Part shown: in pieces, positions 8,483 to 17,082 of the stretch
Layout of the letters: every line of letters starts with the position of its first letter
Numbering within the stretch: the first letter of the stretch is position 1
Source: Nocardiopsis kunsanensis DSM 44524
Lineage (GTDB): Bacteria > Actinomycetota > Actinomycetes > Streptosporangiales > Streptosporangiaceae
Direction of reading: 5' to 3'
DNA: 64,000 nt
Assembly: GCF_000340965.1 (NCBI RefSeq)
Contig: NZ_ANAY01000003.1
Location: forward strand, 235,790-299,789
Notes under the pieces: generated by a model
What the model was told of the DNA's origin: nothing
Database searches by the model: none
The model's input: only the letters and a program-made list of their open reading frames with translations
Translations under genes and position numbers: made by a program

Positions 8483-10168
8483 GTGGGCCACATCGACGTC
8501 AATCAGGTCGGCCACACCCTGCCGGACGGCCGGCCGCTGTTGGACGAGGTCTCCTTCCGGGTCGGCGAGGGGTCCAAGACCGCACTGATCGGCGCCAACG
8601 GCGCGGGCAAGAGCACTCTGCTGCGGTTGTTGCGGGGTGAGTCGGCGCCGCAGGCGGGTGCGGTGACCGTGGACGGCGAGCTGGGGGTGATGCCCCAGTT
8701 CGTGGGGCACGTGCGGGACACGACCACCGTGCACGAGCTGCTGGTCTCGGTCGCCCCGGCCGCGGTGCGGCGGGCGCACTCGGAGCTGGAGCGGGCCGAG
8801 GAGGCCATGATGGTCTCCGAGGACGAGAAGACGCAGATGCGTTACGCCGAGGCAATCACCGGTTATCACGACGCCGGCGGCTACGAGGCCGAAGTGGTGT
8901 GGGACCAGTGCTGCGCTGCGGCCCTGGATGCCCCCTACGCCCGGTGCCGGTGGCGGGAGGTGCGTACGCTCTCCGGCGGGGAGCAGAAACGTCTGGTCAT
9001 CGAGGCGCTCCTGCGTGGTCCGGCCCCGCTGCTGCTGTTGGACGAACCCGACAACTACCTGGACGTACCGGGCAAACGGTGGTTGGAGGAGGCGCTGCGG
9101 TCCAGCCCCAGGACCGTCCTGTTCGTCTCCCACGATCGTGAGCTCCTGAGCCGGGTCCCGGACCGGATCGTCACGGTAGAGCTGGGCGCGGCGGGCAACA
9201 GCGCCTGGGTGCACGGCGGCTCCTTCACCACCTACCACGAGGCGCGCCGGGAGCGGTTCGAGCGCCTGGACGAGCTGCGCCGCCGGTGGGACGAGGAGCA
9301 CGCCAAGCTCAAGGCCCTGGTGCACGTGTTCAAGCAGAAGGCCTCCTACAACTCGGACATGGCTTCGCGGTACCGGTCGGCCACGACCCGGTTGCGCAGG
9401 TTCGAGGAGGCCGGTCCGCCGCAGCAGCGCCCCCGCGAGCAGAACCTGCGGATACGGCTGCGCGGGGGCCGTACCGGCAAACGTGCGCTGGTGTGCGAGA
9501 GCTTGGAGCTGACCGGGCTGATGCGCCCCTTCGACCTGGAGGTGCGCTACGGCGAGCGGGTCGCGGTGCTGGGGGCGAACGGTTCGGGCAAGTCGCACTT
9601 CCTGCGCCTGCTGGCCGGTGGCGGCAGCCTCCCGGAGGGGTCGTTGCTGTCGGAGGAGGAACGGGACCGGATCGCCCCGGTCGCCCACGCCGGAAAGGCG
9701 CGGCTGGGTGCGCGGGTGTACCCGGGTTGGTTCGCGCAGACCCACGAACACCCGGAGTTCGCCGGCCGCACTCTGTTGCAGATCCTGCACGAGGGCGAGG
9801 GTTCCCGGAAGGGCCTGCCGCGCGAGGAGTCGGGCCGGGCGCTGGACCGCTACGAGCTGGCGCTGTCGGCCGAGCAGACCTTCGACACGCTCTCCGGGGG
9901 GCAGCAGGCGCGTTTCCAGATCCTGTTGTTGGAGCTGGCGGGGTCGACGATGCTGTTGCTCGACGAGCCGACCGACAACCTGGACGTGGTCTCGGCCGAT
10001 GCGTTGGAGAGCGCGCTGGAACCTTTCGAGGGCACGGTCCTGTCGGTCACCCACGACCGGTGGTTCGCCCGGGGCTTCGACCGGTTCGTGATCTTCGGTG
10101 CCGACGGGCGGGTGCAGGAGAGCCCGGAGCCGGTGTGGGACGAGGGCGAGGTGCAGCGTCCGCGCTGA
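8483..10168 (+). CDS. ABC-F family ATPase
   Basis: A 561-residue soluble protein with two ABC ATPase domains and no membrane segments, the hallmark of ABC-F translation factors and ribosome-protection proteins. Domain 1 has Walker A GANGAGKST (residues 37-45), signature LSGGEQKRL and Walker B LLLLDEPDNYLD. Domain 2 has GANGSGKS, LSGGQQARF and MLLLDEPTDNLD. Between them is a charged linker with ERFERLDELRRRWDEEHAKL, the P-site tRNA interaction motif region, although it is short. GTG 8483 is the only start that puts the protein at usual family length; a purine-rich stretch lies upstream. Whether it gives antibiotic resistance or is a housekeeping factor cannot be told. It stands alone, followed by a convergent lipoprotein gene. 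Confidence 0.88.
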   Translation: MGHIDVNQVGHTLPDGRPLLDEVSFRVGEGSKTALIGANGAGKSTLLRLLRGESAPQAGAVTVDGELGVMPQFVGHVRDTTTVHELLVSVAPAAVRRAHSELERAEEAMMVSEDEKTQMRYAEAITGYHDAGGYEAEVVWDQCCAAALDAPYARCRWREVRTLSGGEQKRLVIEALLRGPAPLLLLDEPDNYLDVPGKRWLEEALRSSPRTVLFVSHDRELLSRVPDRIVTVELGAAGNSAWVHGGSFTTYHEARRERFERLDELRRRWDEEHAKLKALVHVFKQKASYNSDMASRYRSATTRLRRFEEAGPPQQRPREQNLRIRLRGGRTGKRALVCESLELTGLMRPFDLEVRYGERVAVLGANGSGKSHFLRLLAGGGSLPEGSLLSEEERDRIAPVAHAGKARLGARVYPGWFAQTHEHPEFAGRTLLQILHEGEGSRKGLPREESGRALDRYELALSAEQTFDTLSGGQQARFQILLLELAGSTMLLLDEPTDNLDVVSADALESALEPFEGTVLSVTHDRWFARGFDRFVIFGADGRVQESPEPVWDEGEVQRPR

Positions 10169-10193
10169 CCCCTGCCGGGCCGCGCGGGGCCGG

Positions 10194-10976
10194 TCAGTCG
10201 GGTACGGGCAGCTTCAGTTCGACCGTGGACGAGCAGTCGGTCAAGCACCCCTCCAGGTGCAGCTCACCGCCGGGTTCGGCGCGGGGGAAGTAGAAGGCGG
10301 CGAGGGTGCCGCTCCCGGCGTCGAGCTGGTGGCGGCCCGCGGCCAGGGATGCGGGGCGCCCGTCCCCGGAGCCGTCGGGGACGTAGGTGGCGCCGTCGAG
10401 GTCCAGGCCGGCCTCGTCGACGGTGGTGAGGTCGGCGGTGACGACGAGGGTGTTGTCGTCGATGGTGCGGTAGGCGCTGAGGAAGGTCGCCCGCACCCCC
10501 TCGGAGTCGTCCGTGCCGCCGTCCGCGGAGGACATGCGGGGGCCGGGGTCGACCCCGTTCACGCGCAGGTCCACGAGGCGTTCGTCGTCCTCGGTGAAGT
10601 CCTCGTAGACCACGCACGAGGGTTCGCCGGCCGGTTCCTCGGTACGGCAGAGTTCGTGGGTCTCGGGCGTGCTCCGCACGTCGCTGTCCCGGACCGGGGC
10701 GCCCTCGTCCTGCCACGCCTGGAAGAGGGTGGCGTAATGGCGGAGGTAGTCGTGGGCTGTGGAGCCGTCCTCGGCCAGATCCAGGCCCTCGCGCATGCGG
10801 TCGGGGTCGGAGGCGGCGGCCAGCGCGGTCACGTAGTCGCGGACCAGGGTCGGGGAGGCTGCCCCGGATGCGGCGTCCCGGCCGCTCTGCTCGGCGTCCG
10901 CACCCGGGGCAGCACATCCGGGTCCGGCCAGCAGGGCCAGGGCCGCGGCGGCGGTGGATACGCGTGCGGAGAACAT
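10194..10976 (-). CDS. Putative secreted lipoprotein of unknown function
   Basis: A 260-residue protein with an export signal: MFSARVSTAAAALALLAG then GPGCAAPG, where the Cys at about residue 21 would be lipidated, although the lipobox (GPGC) is weak. The mature part is acidic, starts with a low-complexity linker, and carries several cysteines (HELCRTEE, EPSCVVYEDF, EGCLTDCSS) that could form disulfides. A region with TLVRDYVTALAAASDPDRM looks like the DUF6318/NTF2-like type of actinobacterial lipoproteins; this is a weak impression. GGGAGG lies just before the ATG at 10976. No function assigned. Confidence 0.7.
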   Translation of the reverse strand: MFSARVSTAAAALALLAGPGCAAPGADAEQSGRDAASGAASPTLVRDYVTALAAASDPDRMREGLDLAEDGSTAHDYLRHYATLFQAWQDEGAPVRDSDVRSTPETHELCRTEEPAGEPSCVVYEDFTEDDERLVDLRVNGVDPGPRMSSADGGTDDSEGVRATFLSAYRTIDDNTLVVTADLTTVDEAGLDLDGATYVPDGSGDGRPASLAAGRHQLDAGSGTLAAFYFPRAEPGGELHLEGCLTDCSSTVELKLPVPD

Positions 10977-11074
10977 CGGCCTCCCCCGTGGGTCCCGGAT
11001 ACCACGAAGTCACACGATAGAACGACACGCGTCAACGGAAGGATTTGCGACTCAAAGTCTGTTTTGTCCGTGTG

Positions 11075-11102
11075 GCGGGGCGCCCGGGTACGGGCACCCC
11101 GC
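11075..11102 (-). terminator. Hairpin after the downstream CYP154-like gene (copy 1)
   Basis: Stem GCGGGG(c)GCCCG, loop GGTA, return CGGGC(a)CCCCGC, i.e. 6+5 bp with one internal mismatch, 10 bases after the P450 stop at 11113. No U tract follows. An almost identical hairpin sits in the same place after the second CYP154-like gene at 13632-13659. Confidence 0.6.
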
Positions 11103-11112
11103 CGCGACGGTG

Positions 11113-12357
11113 TCAGGGCCGCAACAGCACCGGGAGCTCCTTGAGACTGTTGACCGACAGGGCCGTGGCGACCTCGAGTTCTTCGTCGGGCACGGCCAAC
11201 CGCAGGTCGGGGAAGCGCTCGAACAGCCTGGGCAGGATGATGCCGGCCTCCAGACGCGAGAGCGGAGCTCCGGGGCAGATGTGGGGCCCGTAGCCGAAGG
11301 TGATGTGTCGGCCGCGTGTGCGCCCCGGGTCGAACACGTCCGCGTCGTCGCCGAACTCCGCGCGGTCCTTGGCCGAGGCCCCGTAGTGGCTCAGTACGGC
11401 CTCGCCCTTGTCGATCCGCACTCCCCCGATCTCGACGTCCTCGGTGGCGAAGCGGAACATCAGGAGGTTGTTGGGTGCGTCGTGGCGCAAGGTCTCCTCG
11501 ACGACCTGCTCCCAGGTGTACTCGCCCCGGCGCAGCCCGGCGTGTGCCTCCGGGTGGGCGAGCAGGGCCCGGACGGTGTTGTTGAGCAGGTTCACCGTGG
11601 TCTCGTGGCCGGCCGCGACCACGGTGAGCAGGGTGACGACGACCTCCTCGTCGGTGAGGGGCTGTTCGCCCTCCTCCGTGGCACGGATCAGGTCCGCGGT
11701 GAAATCGTCGCAATTGTCCAGGTCGGCGCGCTTGCGGGCGACCAGCTCGTCGAAGAACTGGTAGAGGGCACCGTAGATCCGCAGGTGTTCGCCCTCTTCG
11801 GTCGTGCCGGAGAAAAGCCGGGCGTACATGTCGCCGAGCTGCCCGTACTCCCGGCCCTCGACACCGTAGAGCTCGCCGATCACGGTCATGGGCACCTTGA
11901 AGGTGAATTCCGACCGCAGGTCCAGGGGCCGGGAGGCCAGACTCTCGAGCCGGTCCAGCTCCCGGTCGGTGATGCGTTCGATGTCCGGGCGCAGCCGTTC
12001 CACCCTGCGCGCGGAGAACGGGCCGGCGGTGAGCCTGCGCATCCGCCGGTGCGGGGCCCCGTCCAGGGCGAGCATGTTCGTGTCGTCCCGCGGAATGGTC
12101 CCCATGAGCGGCCAGGACTCGGTGACCGTACCGTTCCGGAAGTCCTCCCAGTGGTCGGTGCTCCGGACGAACCGCGGATCGTTGAGTACGGCCTTGGTGA
12201 CGCCGTGGTGGGTGGTGGCCCAGGCGCGGACACCGCCGGGCAGCTCGACCCGGACGAGGGGCCCCTCCGTGAACAGACCTTCGCGGTCGGCCTGGACGTC
12301 GTCCGGTACGGCGTGGATGAGGCGGGCGCCGTCGGAGGTGTGCATGGGGCAGGACAT
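11113..12357 (-). CDS. Cytochrome P450, CYP154-like (pair 1)
   Basis: A 414-residue P450 with all canonical motifs: I-helix AAGHETT, K-helix EETLR (ExxR) and heme loop FGYGPHICPG with the ligand Cys at residue 361. In Streptomyces conservons a CYP154-type enzyme is commonly paired with a CYP157-type one, and the gene order here (CYP157-like then CYP154-like) is the same. Substrate unknown; CYP154 members hydroxylate steroids or macrolide-like compounds, which is family knowledge only. The ATG at 12357 overlaps the upstream P450 stop (TGATG). Its C-terminal end, LKELPVLLRP, is identical to that of the other CYP154-like gene in the cluster, showing duplication. Ferredoxin and reductase genes are not present in the window. 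Confidence 0.88.
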   Translation of the reverse strand: MSCPMHTSDGARLIHAVPDDVQADREGLFTEGPLVRVELPGGVRAWATTHHGVTKAVLNDPRFVRSTDHWEDFRNGTVTESWPLMGTIPRDDTNMLALDGAPHRRMRRLTAGPFSARRVERLRPDIERITDRELDRLESLASRPLDLRSEFTFKVPMTVIGELYGVEGREYGQLGDMYARLFSGTTEEGEHLRIYGALYQFFDELVARKRADLDNCDDFTADLIRATEEGEQPLTDEEVVVTLLTVVAAGHETTVNLLNNTVRALLAHPEAHAGLRRGEYTWEQVVEETLRHDAPNNLLMFRFATEDVEIGGVRIDKGEAVLSHYGASAKDRAEFGDDADVFDPGRTRGRHITFGYGPHICPGAPLSRLEAGIILPRLFERFPDLRLAVPDEELEVATALSVNSLKELPVLLRP

Positions 12358-13568
12358 CAGAACGCTCCTAGCGGTGCGGCGGGTGTGAAGGCTGCAGGCA
12401 GTGCGGACACGCCGCGTACCCACGGCGAGGGGCGCCATCGCACTTGGTGGGGCGCGATGGCCAGTTCCAGGTCGGGCAACCGGTCGAGCAGGACCTCGAT
12501 ACCGGTGGTGGCGATGGTCTCGGCCAGCGTCCGGGCGCCGTAGGGGCACGAGTGCTCACCGTGGGAGAAGGACAGGTGCGCATGGTTGGCGGTGCTCGCC
12601 CCGGTACGCACCTCCGGATCCTGGTTGGCGGCGGCGTAGCCCATCAGAACCAGGTCTCCCCTGCCGATGGTGTGTTGGCCGAGTACGACGTCGTGGACGG
12701 GGAAACGGCCGGCCACGATCTGTGAGGGCGAGTCCTCCCAGAGGACCTCGACGAGGGCGTCGCGCACGCTGCTGCGCGCGCCGGCCAGGGACACGGAGAA
12801 ACGCTCGTCGGTGAGCATGAGCCGCAGGGCGTTGCCGATCCACTCCGAGGTGGTCTGGTCGCCGCCGCCCAGGACCGCGACGAGTTCGGCTACCAGGTCC
12901 TCGTCGCTGTGGCCGATCGGGTCTGCGATGAGCCGGGAGACCACATCGGGGCCCGGCCGGGCCCTGCGTTCGGTGATCAGGGCCTGGACGGTGCCGGCGA
13001 TCCTCTCGTGGGCGCGCAGCGCCTCGGCCCCGGTCGCGTCGAAGACGGCGGTCATCTCTGCTGCCAGTCCCCGGGCCCTGTGGTCCTCGATCCCGTACAT
13101 CCAGCACAGGACGAGGATCGGTACGCGGGCGGCGTAGTCCGCGCGCAGGTCGACCCTGCCCGCGGTGCAGAAACCGTCCACCAGGCGGTCGCAGATGCGT
13201 GTGGTCACCGTCTGCACCTCCTGGGGTCCGGCGCTGTCCAGGGCGTGGTTGACCGCTCTGGCCCTGCGCCGGTGTTCCTCGCCCTCGGCGGAGAGCAGGT
13301 TGGGCAGCGGGGACAGCACAGGGTTGAGCGGCCAGTCCGCCGGAACCAGGTGCCAACCGTTCCACCTGCGTGAGCTGCGGGCGAAGGTCTCCGGGGTGCT
13401 CAGCACGTGGTGCAGTTCCCGGTAACCGATCACCAGCCAGGCCGGGACGTCACCGTCGGTCAGGACCGGAACGACCGGACCGTACCGGGTGCGCATCCAC
13501 GCGTAGAAACCGGCAGGATCGGTGGAAAAGCGCGGGTCGGACAGCCTGACGGGGCCATCGAGAGGCAC
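12357..13568 (-). CDS. Cytochrome P450-like protein, CYP157-like, ExxR lost (pair 1)
   Basis: A 403-residue P450-family protein. The heme loop FSHGEHSCP keeps the Cys at about residue 341, and the I-helix reads GGGDQTTSEW. The K-helix, however, reads VEVLWEDS: where ExxR is expected it is E-V-L-W, so the normally invariant Arg is missing. Loss of ExxR is the known peculiarity of the CYP157 family (CYP157C1 of Streptomyces coelicolor), so this is a family trait and not decay. GTG 13568 is chosen because GAGGA lies 6 bases upstream. It is coupled to the CYP154-like gene by TGATG. About 65 bp containing a terminator-like hairpin separate it from pair 2, so it may be transcribed by read-through or from its own promoter. 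Confidence 0.85.
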   Translation of the reverse strand: MPLDGPVRLSDPRFSTDPAGFYAWMRTRYGPVVPVLTDGDVPAWLVIGYRELHHVLSTPETFARSSRRWNGWHLVPADWPLNPVLSPLPNLLSAEGEEHRRRARAVNHALDSAGPQEVQTVTTRICDRLVDGFCTAGRVDLRADYAARVPILVLCWMYGIEDHRARGLAAEMTAVFDATGAEALRAHERIAGTVQALITERRARPGPDVVSRLIADPIGHSDEDLVAELVAVLGGGDQTTSEWIGNALRLMLTDERFSVSLAGARSSVRDALVEVLWEDSPSQIVAGRFPVHDVVLGQHTIGRGDLVLMGYAAANQDPEVRTGASTANHAHLSFSHGEHSCPYGARTLAETIATTGIEVLLDRLPDLELAIAPHQVRWRPSPWVRGVSALPAAFTPAAPLGAF

Positions 13569-13631
13569 GGGTGTCCTCGCAAGGGGGTGTCGGGGGGCAG
13601 GGGGAGAAGGGGCCGGTCCGCGCGCGGACCG

Positions 13632-13659
13632 GCGGGGCGCCCGGGGACGGGCACCCCGC
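13632..13659 (-). terminator. Hairpin after the second CYP154-like gene (copy 2)
   Basis: Same 28-nt fold as at 11075-11102 (GCGGGG arm, CGCCCGGGGACGGGC core, CCCCGC arm), differing by one loop base, 10 bases after the stop of the P450 at 13670. The shared flank shows that the P450 pair was duplicated together with its 3' end. Confidence 0.55.
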
Positions 13660-13669
13660 AGCGACGGTG

Positions 13670-14914
13670 TCAGGGCCGCAACAGCACCGGGAGTTCCTTG
13701 AGGCTGTTGACGACGATGGAGGGGTGGTTCTCCAGCTCGCTGTCGGGCACGGCGAGCCGCATGCGGGGGAAACGCTCGAACAGCTTCGGCAGGGCGATCC
13801 GGCCCTCCATGCGCGCCAGGTGGGACCCCGGGCACACGTGCGGCCCGTACCCGAAGGAGATGTGGCGCCCACGTTCACGCGTCAGGTCGAAGGTGTCGGG
13901 GTGGGGCTCGCTGCCGTGCTCGTCGCGGTCACGGCTGATCGCGCCGTAGGAGACCATCAGGGCCTGGCCCTTCTCGATGGTCACGCCCCCTGCCTCGACG
14001 TCCTCCGAGGCGAAGCGGAAGACGAAGTTGGAGGTGGGCGGGTCGAAGCGCAGGGTCTCCTCCACCACGGTGTCCCAACCGACCTTGCCCTGCTCGACCA
14101 GGGCGAACTGCTCGGGGTGGGTCAGCAGGGCCCGCACGGCGTTGGAGATGAGGTTGACGGTGGTCTCGTGTCCGGCCGCGACCACGACCTGGAGGGTTCC
14201 GCGGATCTCCAGGTCGGTGAGGGCGTCCCCGTTCTCGCCGGCGTTGACGAGGTCCGTGGTCAGGTCGTTGCCGGGGGCGGCGCGTTTGGCGGCGATCATG
14301 TCGTCGTAGTAGCGCTCCAGGGCCGCGTAGACCTCGCCGAACTCCTCGGGCGAGGTGACGGAACTGAAGAACTTCACGTACATGTCGCGCAGGTAGCCGT
14401 GCTCGGCGCTGTCCACTCCGTAGAGCTCGCCGATGACGCTCATGGGGAGCTTGAAGGCGAACTCGGACTTCAGGTCCAGGACCTGGTCGGCCCGGCCCTC
14501 CAGGTCGTCGATGAGCTCGGTCGTGATCGCCTCGACACGGGGGCGTACCCGCTCGGTGCTGCGGGCCGAGAAGGCCTTGGCGGTGAGTTCGCGCAGGCGT
14601 TTGTGTTCGGTGCCGTCGGTACCCAGGAGGTTGGTGGGGGTCGGGGGGATGGTGCTCAACAGCGGCCATCCCTCGGGGACACGTCCCTGCTGCAGGTCGT
14701 CCCAGTGGGCCACGTCCTTGACCATGCGGCGGTCGGTGAGCAGTTCACGGGCCACAGCGTGGTGGGTGACGGCCCAGGCCGTCACACCGTCGGGCAGTTC
14801 GACGCGGGTGATCGGACCGGCCGCGTGGAGGTTCTCGCGCTCGGTGCGCAGGTCGCGGACGTAGGGGTCGAGGGTGAGGCTTCCAGCGGAACCGTGGTCG
14901 ACAGGACAGGGCAT
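13670..14914 (-). CDS. Cytochrome P450, CYP154-like (pair 2)
   Basis: A 414-residue P450 with AAGHETT in the I-helix, EETLR as ExxR and FGYGPHVCPG with the heme Cys at residue 361; same length as its tandem paralogue at 11113-12357. The N-terminus MPCPVDHGSAG is of the short cytosolic bacterial type with no membrane anchor. The ATG at 14914 overlaps the stop of the upstream CYP157-like gene (TGATG). Stretches such as FSARSTERVRPRVEAI and ELYGVDSAEHGYL match the paralogue with substitutions, so the two copies are diverged and both appear intact. It probably oxidises a small hydrophobic substrate in concert with, or signalled by, the conservon. Confidence 0.88.
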   Translation of the reverse strand: MPCPVDHGSAGSLTLDPYVRDLRTERENLHAAGPITRVELPDGVTAWAVTHHAVARELLTDRRMVKDVAHWDDLQQGRVPEGWPLLSTIPPTPTNLLGTDGTEHKRLRELTAKAFSARSTERVRPRVEAITTELIDDLEGRADQVLDLKSEFAFKLPMSVIGELYGVDSAEHGYLRDMYVKFFSSVTSPEEFGEVYAALERYYDDMIAAKRAAPGNDLTTDLVNAGENGDALTDLEIRGTLQVVVAAGHETTVNLISNAVRALLTHPEQFALVEQGKVGWDTVVEETLRFDPPTSNFVFRFASEDVEAGGVTIEKGQALMVSYGAISRDRDEHGSEPHPDTFDLTRERGRHISFGYGPHVCPGSHLARMEGRIALPKLFERFPRMRLAVPDSELENHPSIVVNSLKELPVLLRP

Positions 14915-16122
14915 CAATAGTCTCCTCGGGGGGACACGGGGGTGAAGGTGACAGGAAGGGACGAGACGCCGCGCACCCATGGCGAGGGCCGCCAGCGGAG
15001 CTCCTGCGGTGCGACGGCGAGCTCGACGTCGGGCAGCCGGTCCAGCAGGACCTCCACCGCGGTCGCGGCGATGGTCTCGGCGATGTCCTGCGCGGGCAGG
15101 GGGCACCGGTGCGCACCGTGGGAGAAGGACAGGTGGGCGTTGTTGCCCTCCGCGGGGATCCCGGCGCGCACACCGGGATCGCGGTTGGCACCCGAGAGGC
15201 CGAGCAGCACCATGTCGCCCTGACGGATGTGGCGCCCGCCGAGTTCGGTGTCGTGGACCGCGTACCGCCCCGCCTGGATCTGGGTGGGGGTGTCCTCCCA
15301 CAGCACCTCGTTGAGCGCGGACCGGACACTGCTGCGCGCACCCGCGAAGGAAGCGGAGAAACGCTCGTCGGTGAGCATGAGCCGCAGGGCGTTGCCGATC
15401 CACTCGCCGGTGGGCTGGTTGCCCCCACCCAGGATCACGATGAGTTCGGCTGTGAGTTCGTCGTCGGTGTAGCCGGCCGGGTGGGCCAGGAGCCGGGAGA
15501 CGGCGTCGGGGCCCGGGGCGGCGCGCCGTTCGGCGACCAGGTGGGCCATGCGGGACATGAGGTCGCGCTGGGCGCTCATGGCGTCCGGACCGCCGTCGAT
15601 CATGGCGGTCATGACGGCGGCCAGTTCGTCGCCCCTACGGTCCTCGAGCCCGTAGATCCATCCCAGGACGAGGGCGGGGATCCGGGCCGCGTAGGCCGTG
15701 CGCAGGTCGACGCCGCTGCTGCCGCAGAAGGTGTCGATGAGCCGGTCGGCCATACGGACGGTGATCGAGCGCAGTTCGTGGGGGTCCACGGCCGCGAGCG
15801 CGTCGGTGATCGCCCGGGAACGGCGGTGGTGGTCGTCCCCTTCGGCGTAGAGAACGGAGGGCACCTGCAGGACCATGGGCAGCAGGGGCCAGTCGGCGGG
15901 CACCCGGTCCCAGGCGTTCCAGCGGGCGGAGCTGCGGGCGAAGGTGGCCGGGGTGTTGAGCACCTGGTGCAGTTCCCGGTAGCCGATGACCAGCCACGCG
16001 GGCACGTCGGCGTCCATGAGTACGGGTACGACGGATCCGTGCTCGGCGCGGACCGCCTCGATGTACCCGGCGGGGTCGACCGTGTGCTCCGGTCCTCGCA
16101 GGCGGACGGGGCAGCTGTTCAT
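14914..16122 (-). CDS. Cytochrome P450-like protein, CYP157-like, ExxR lost (pair 2)
   Basis: A 402-residue P450-family protein coupled to cvnD by ATGA at 16119-16122. Heme loop FSHGAHRCP with Cys at about residue 340. The K-helix position reads LNEVLWEDT, so ExxR is E-V-L-W with no Arg, as in CYP157. The I-helix is also atypical: GGGNQPTGEW lacks the acid of the usual (A/G)GxD/ExT oxygen-activation motif, whereas the paralogue keeps GGGDQTT. The protein may therefore bind heme but not act as a normal monooxygenase; a sensor or partner role within the conservon is possible, which is inference. The N-terminus MNSCPVRLRG resembles the paralogous copy. Confidence 0.85.
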   Translation of the reverse strand: MNSCPVRLRGPEHTVDPAGYIEAVRAEHGSVVPVLMDADVPAWLVIGYRELHQVLNTPATFARSSARWNAWDRVPADWPLLPMVLQVPSVLYAEGDDHHRRSRAITDALAAVDPHELRSITVRMADRLIDTFCGSSGVDLRTAYAARIPALVLGWIYGLEDRRGDELAAVMTAMIDGGPDAMSAQRDLMSRMAHLVAERRAAPGPDAVSRLLAHPAGYTDDELTAELIVILGGGNQPTGEWIGNALRLMLTDERFSASFAGARSSVRSALNEVLWEDTPTQIQAGRYAVHDTELGGRHIRQGDMVLLGLSGANRDPGVRAGIPAEGNNAHLSFSHGAHRCPLPAQDIAETIAATAVEVLLDRLPDVELAVAPQELRWRPSPWVRGVSSLPVTFTPVSPRGDY

Positions 16123-16742
16123 GTCGCGCTCTCCTGGGCGGGGGTGCGGGACGCGGCCAGGGAACGCACGTGCTCGGCAAGGGCGATGAGCACCTGTTTG
16201 GCGGAGGCGCGTTCGCGGGCGTCGCACCGCACCAGCGGTACTGCGGGGTCCAGGTCCAGGGCCTCTCGCAGGTCCTCGAGGCTGTAGGCCTCGCCGCCGA
16301 AGTCGTTGTGGGCGACGATGAAGGGTGTGCCCTGCTGTTCGAGGCGGTCGATGGCGTACCAGGAGTCCTCGATGCGGCGGGTGTCGACCAGAACGACCGC
16401 GCCGAGCGCTCCGGAGAAGAGCCGGTCCCACAGGAACCAGAACCGCTTCTGGCCCGGGGCTCCGAACAGGTAGAGCACGGAGGTCGGGTCCAGGGTGATA
16501 CGGCCGAAGTCGAAGGCCACGGTGGTGGAGTGTTTGTCCTCGACCCCGGAGAGGTCGTCGACACCGCCGCCGGCGCGCGTCATGGTCTCTTCGGTGTTGA
16601 GCGGCCGGATCTCGCTGACCGAGCGCACCAGGGTGGTCTTTCCGACGCCGAAACCGCCGACGACGGCGATCTTGAGCGCGTGGGCGGCGGTCTGGGGCAG
16701 GCCGACGCTCTCAGGAACGGGTTCAGAGGTTGTGGAGTGCAA
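16119..16742 (-). CDS. cvnD: Conservon GTPase CvnD
   Basis: A 207-residue small GTP-binding protein of the ATP/GTP-binding family found in actinobacterial conservons, related to bacterial Ras/MglA-like GTPases. P-loop GGFGVGKTT at residues 29-37, switch region Thr-rich (EETMTRAGGGVDD), G3-like LFGAPGQKRFWFLW, and a C-terminal helix. The usual N/TKxD motif reads AHNDFGG. The only usable start is TTG at 16742, overlapping the 3' end of cvnC by 20 bp, a normal arrangement in these operons. It probably switches between GDP and GTP under control of CvnA/B/C and couples to the P450 genes downstream. Confidence 0.88.
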   Translation of the reverse strand: MHSTTSEPVPESVGLPQTAAHALKIAVVGGFGVGKTTLVRSVSEIRPLNTEETMTRAGGGVDDLSGVEDKHSTTVAFDFGRITLDPTSVLYLFGAPGQKRFWFLWDRLFSGALGAVVLVDTRRIEDSWYAIDRLEQQGTPFIVAHNDFGGEAYSLEDLREALDLDPAVPLVRCDARERASAKQVLIALAEHVRSLAASRTPAQESAT

Positions 16743-17082
16743 CGAGCACCTTCTCCAGCACGTCCGGGGAAGCGAAGGGATGGGTCCGGGAGGGGGCGGA
16801 CACGGGATGGCGTGCGGTGACCTGGCCGGTGTCGATGAGGTCGGTGAGCAGGATCCGCACGACCGTGACGGGCAGCCCCAGGTGCGCTGCGACCTCCACC
16901 ACGGCGGTGGGTGACCGGCACAGGCGCAGGATCGCCGCGTGTTCGGACTGCATGCCGGGGGCGGGTGCGCTCTCGGCGACCACGAGGGTCACGGCGTCGA
17001 GCGCACCGTCCGCTCCTGAGCTGCGTCCTCCGGTGATGACGTGGAGGCGGTCGGGGCTCTCGTCACGGTGGGAGCGGGTCAC
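16723..17082 (-). CDS. cvnC: Conservon DUF742 protein CvnC
   Basis: A 119-residue DUF742 protein with a winged-helix-like core: HAAILRLCRSPTAVVEVAAHL followed by PVTVVRILLTDLIDTGQV. CvnC proteins bridge the kinase-like CvnA and roadblock CvnB to the GTPase CvnD; the exact role is unsettled. Start is GTG at 17082, overlapping the cvnB stop as GTGA. The basic N-terminus (MTRSHRDESPDR) is disordered-looking. Confidence 0.87.
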   Translation of the reverse strand: MTRSHRDESPDRLHVITGGRSSGADGALDAVTLVVAESAPAPGMQSEHAAILRLCRSPTAVVEVAAHLGLPVTVVRILLTDLIDTGQVTARHPVSAPSRTHPFASPDVLEKVLVALHNL

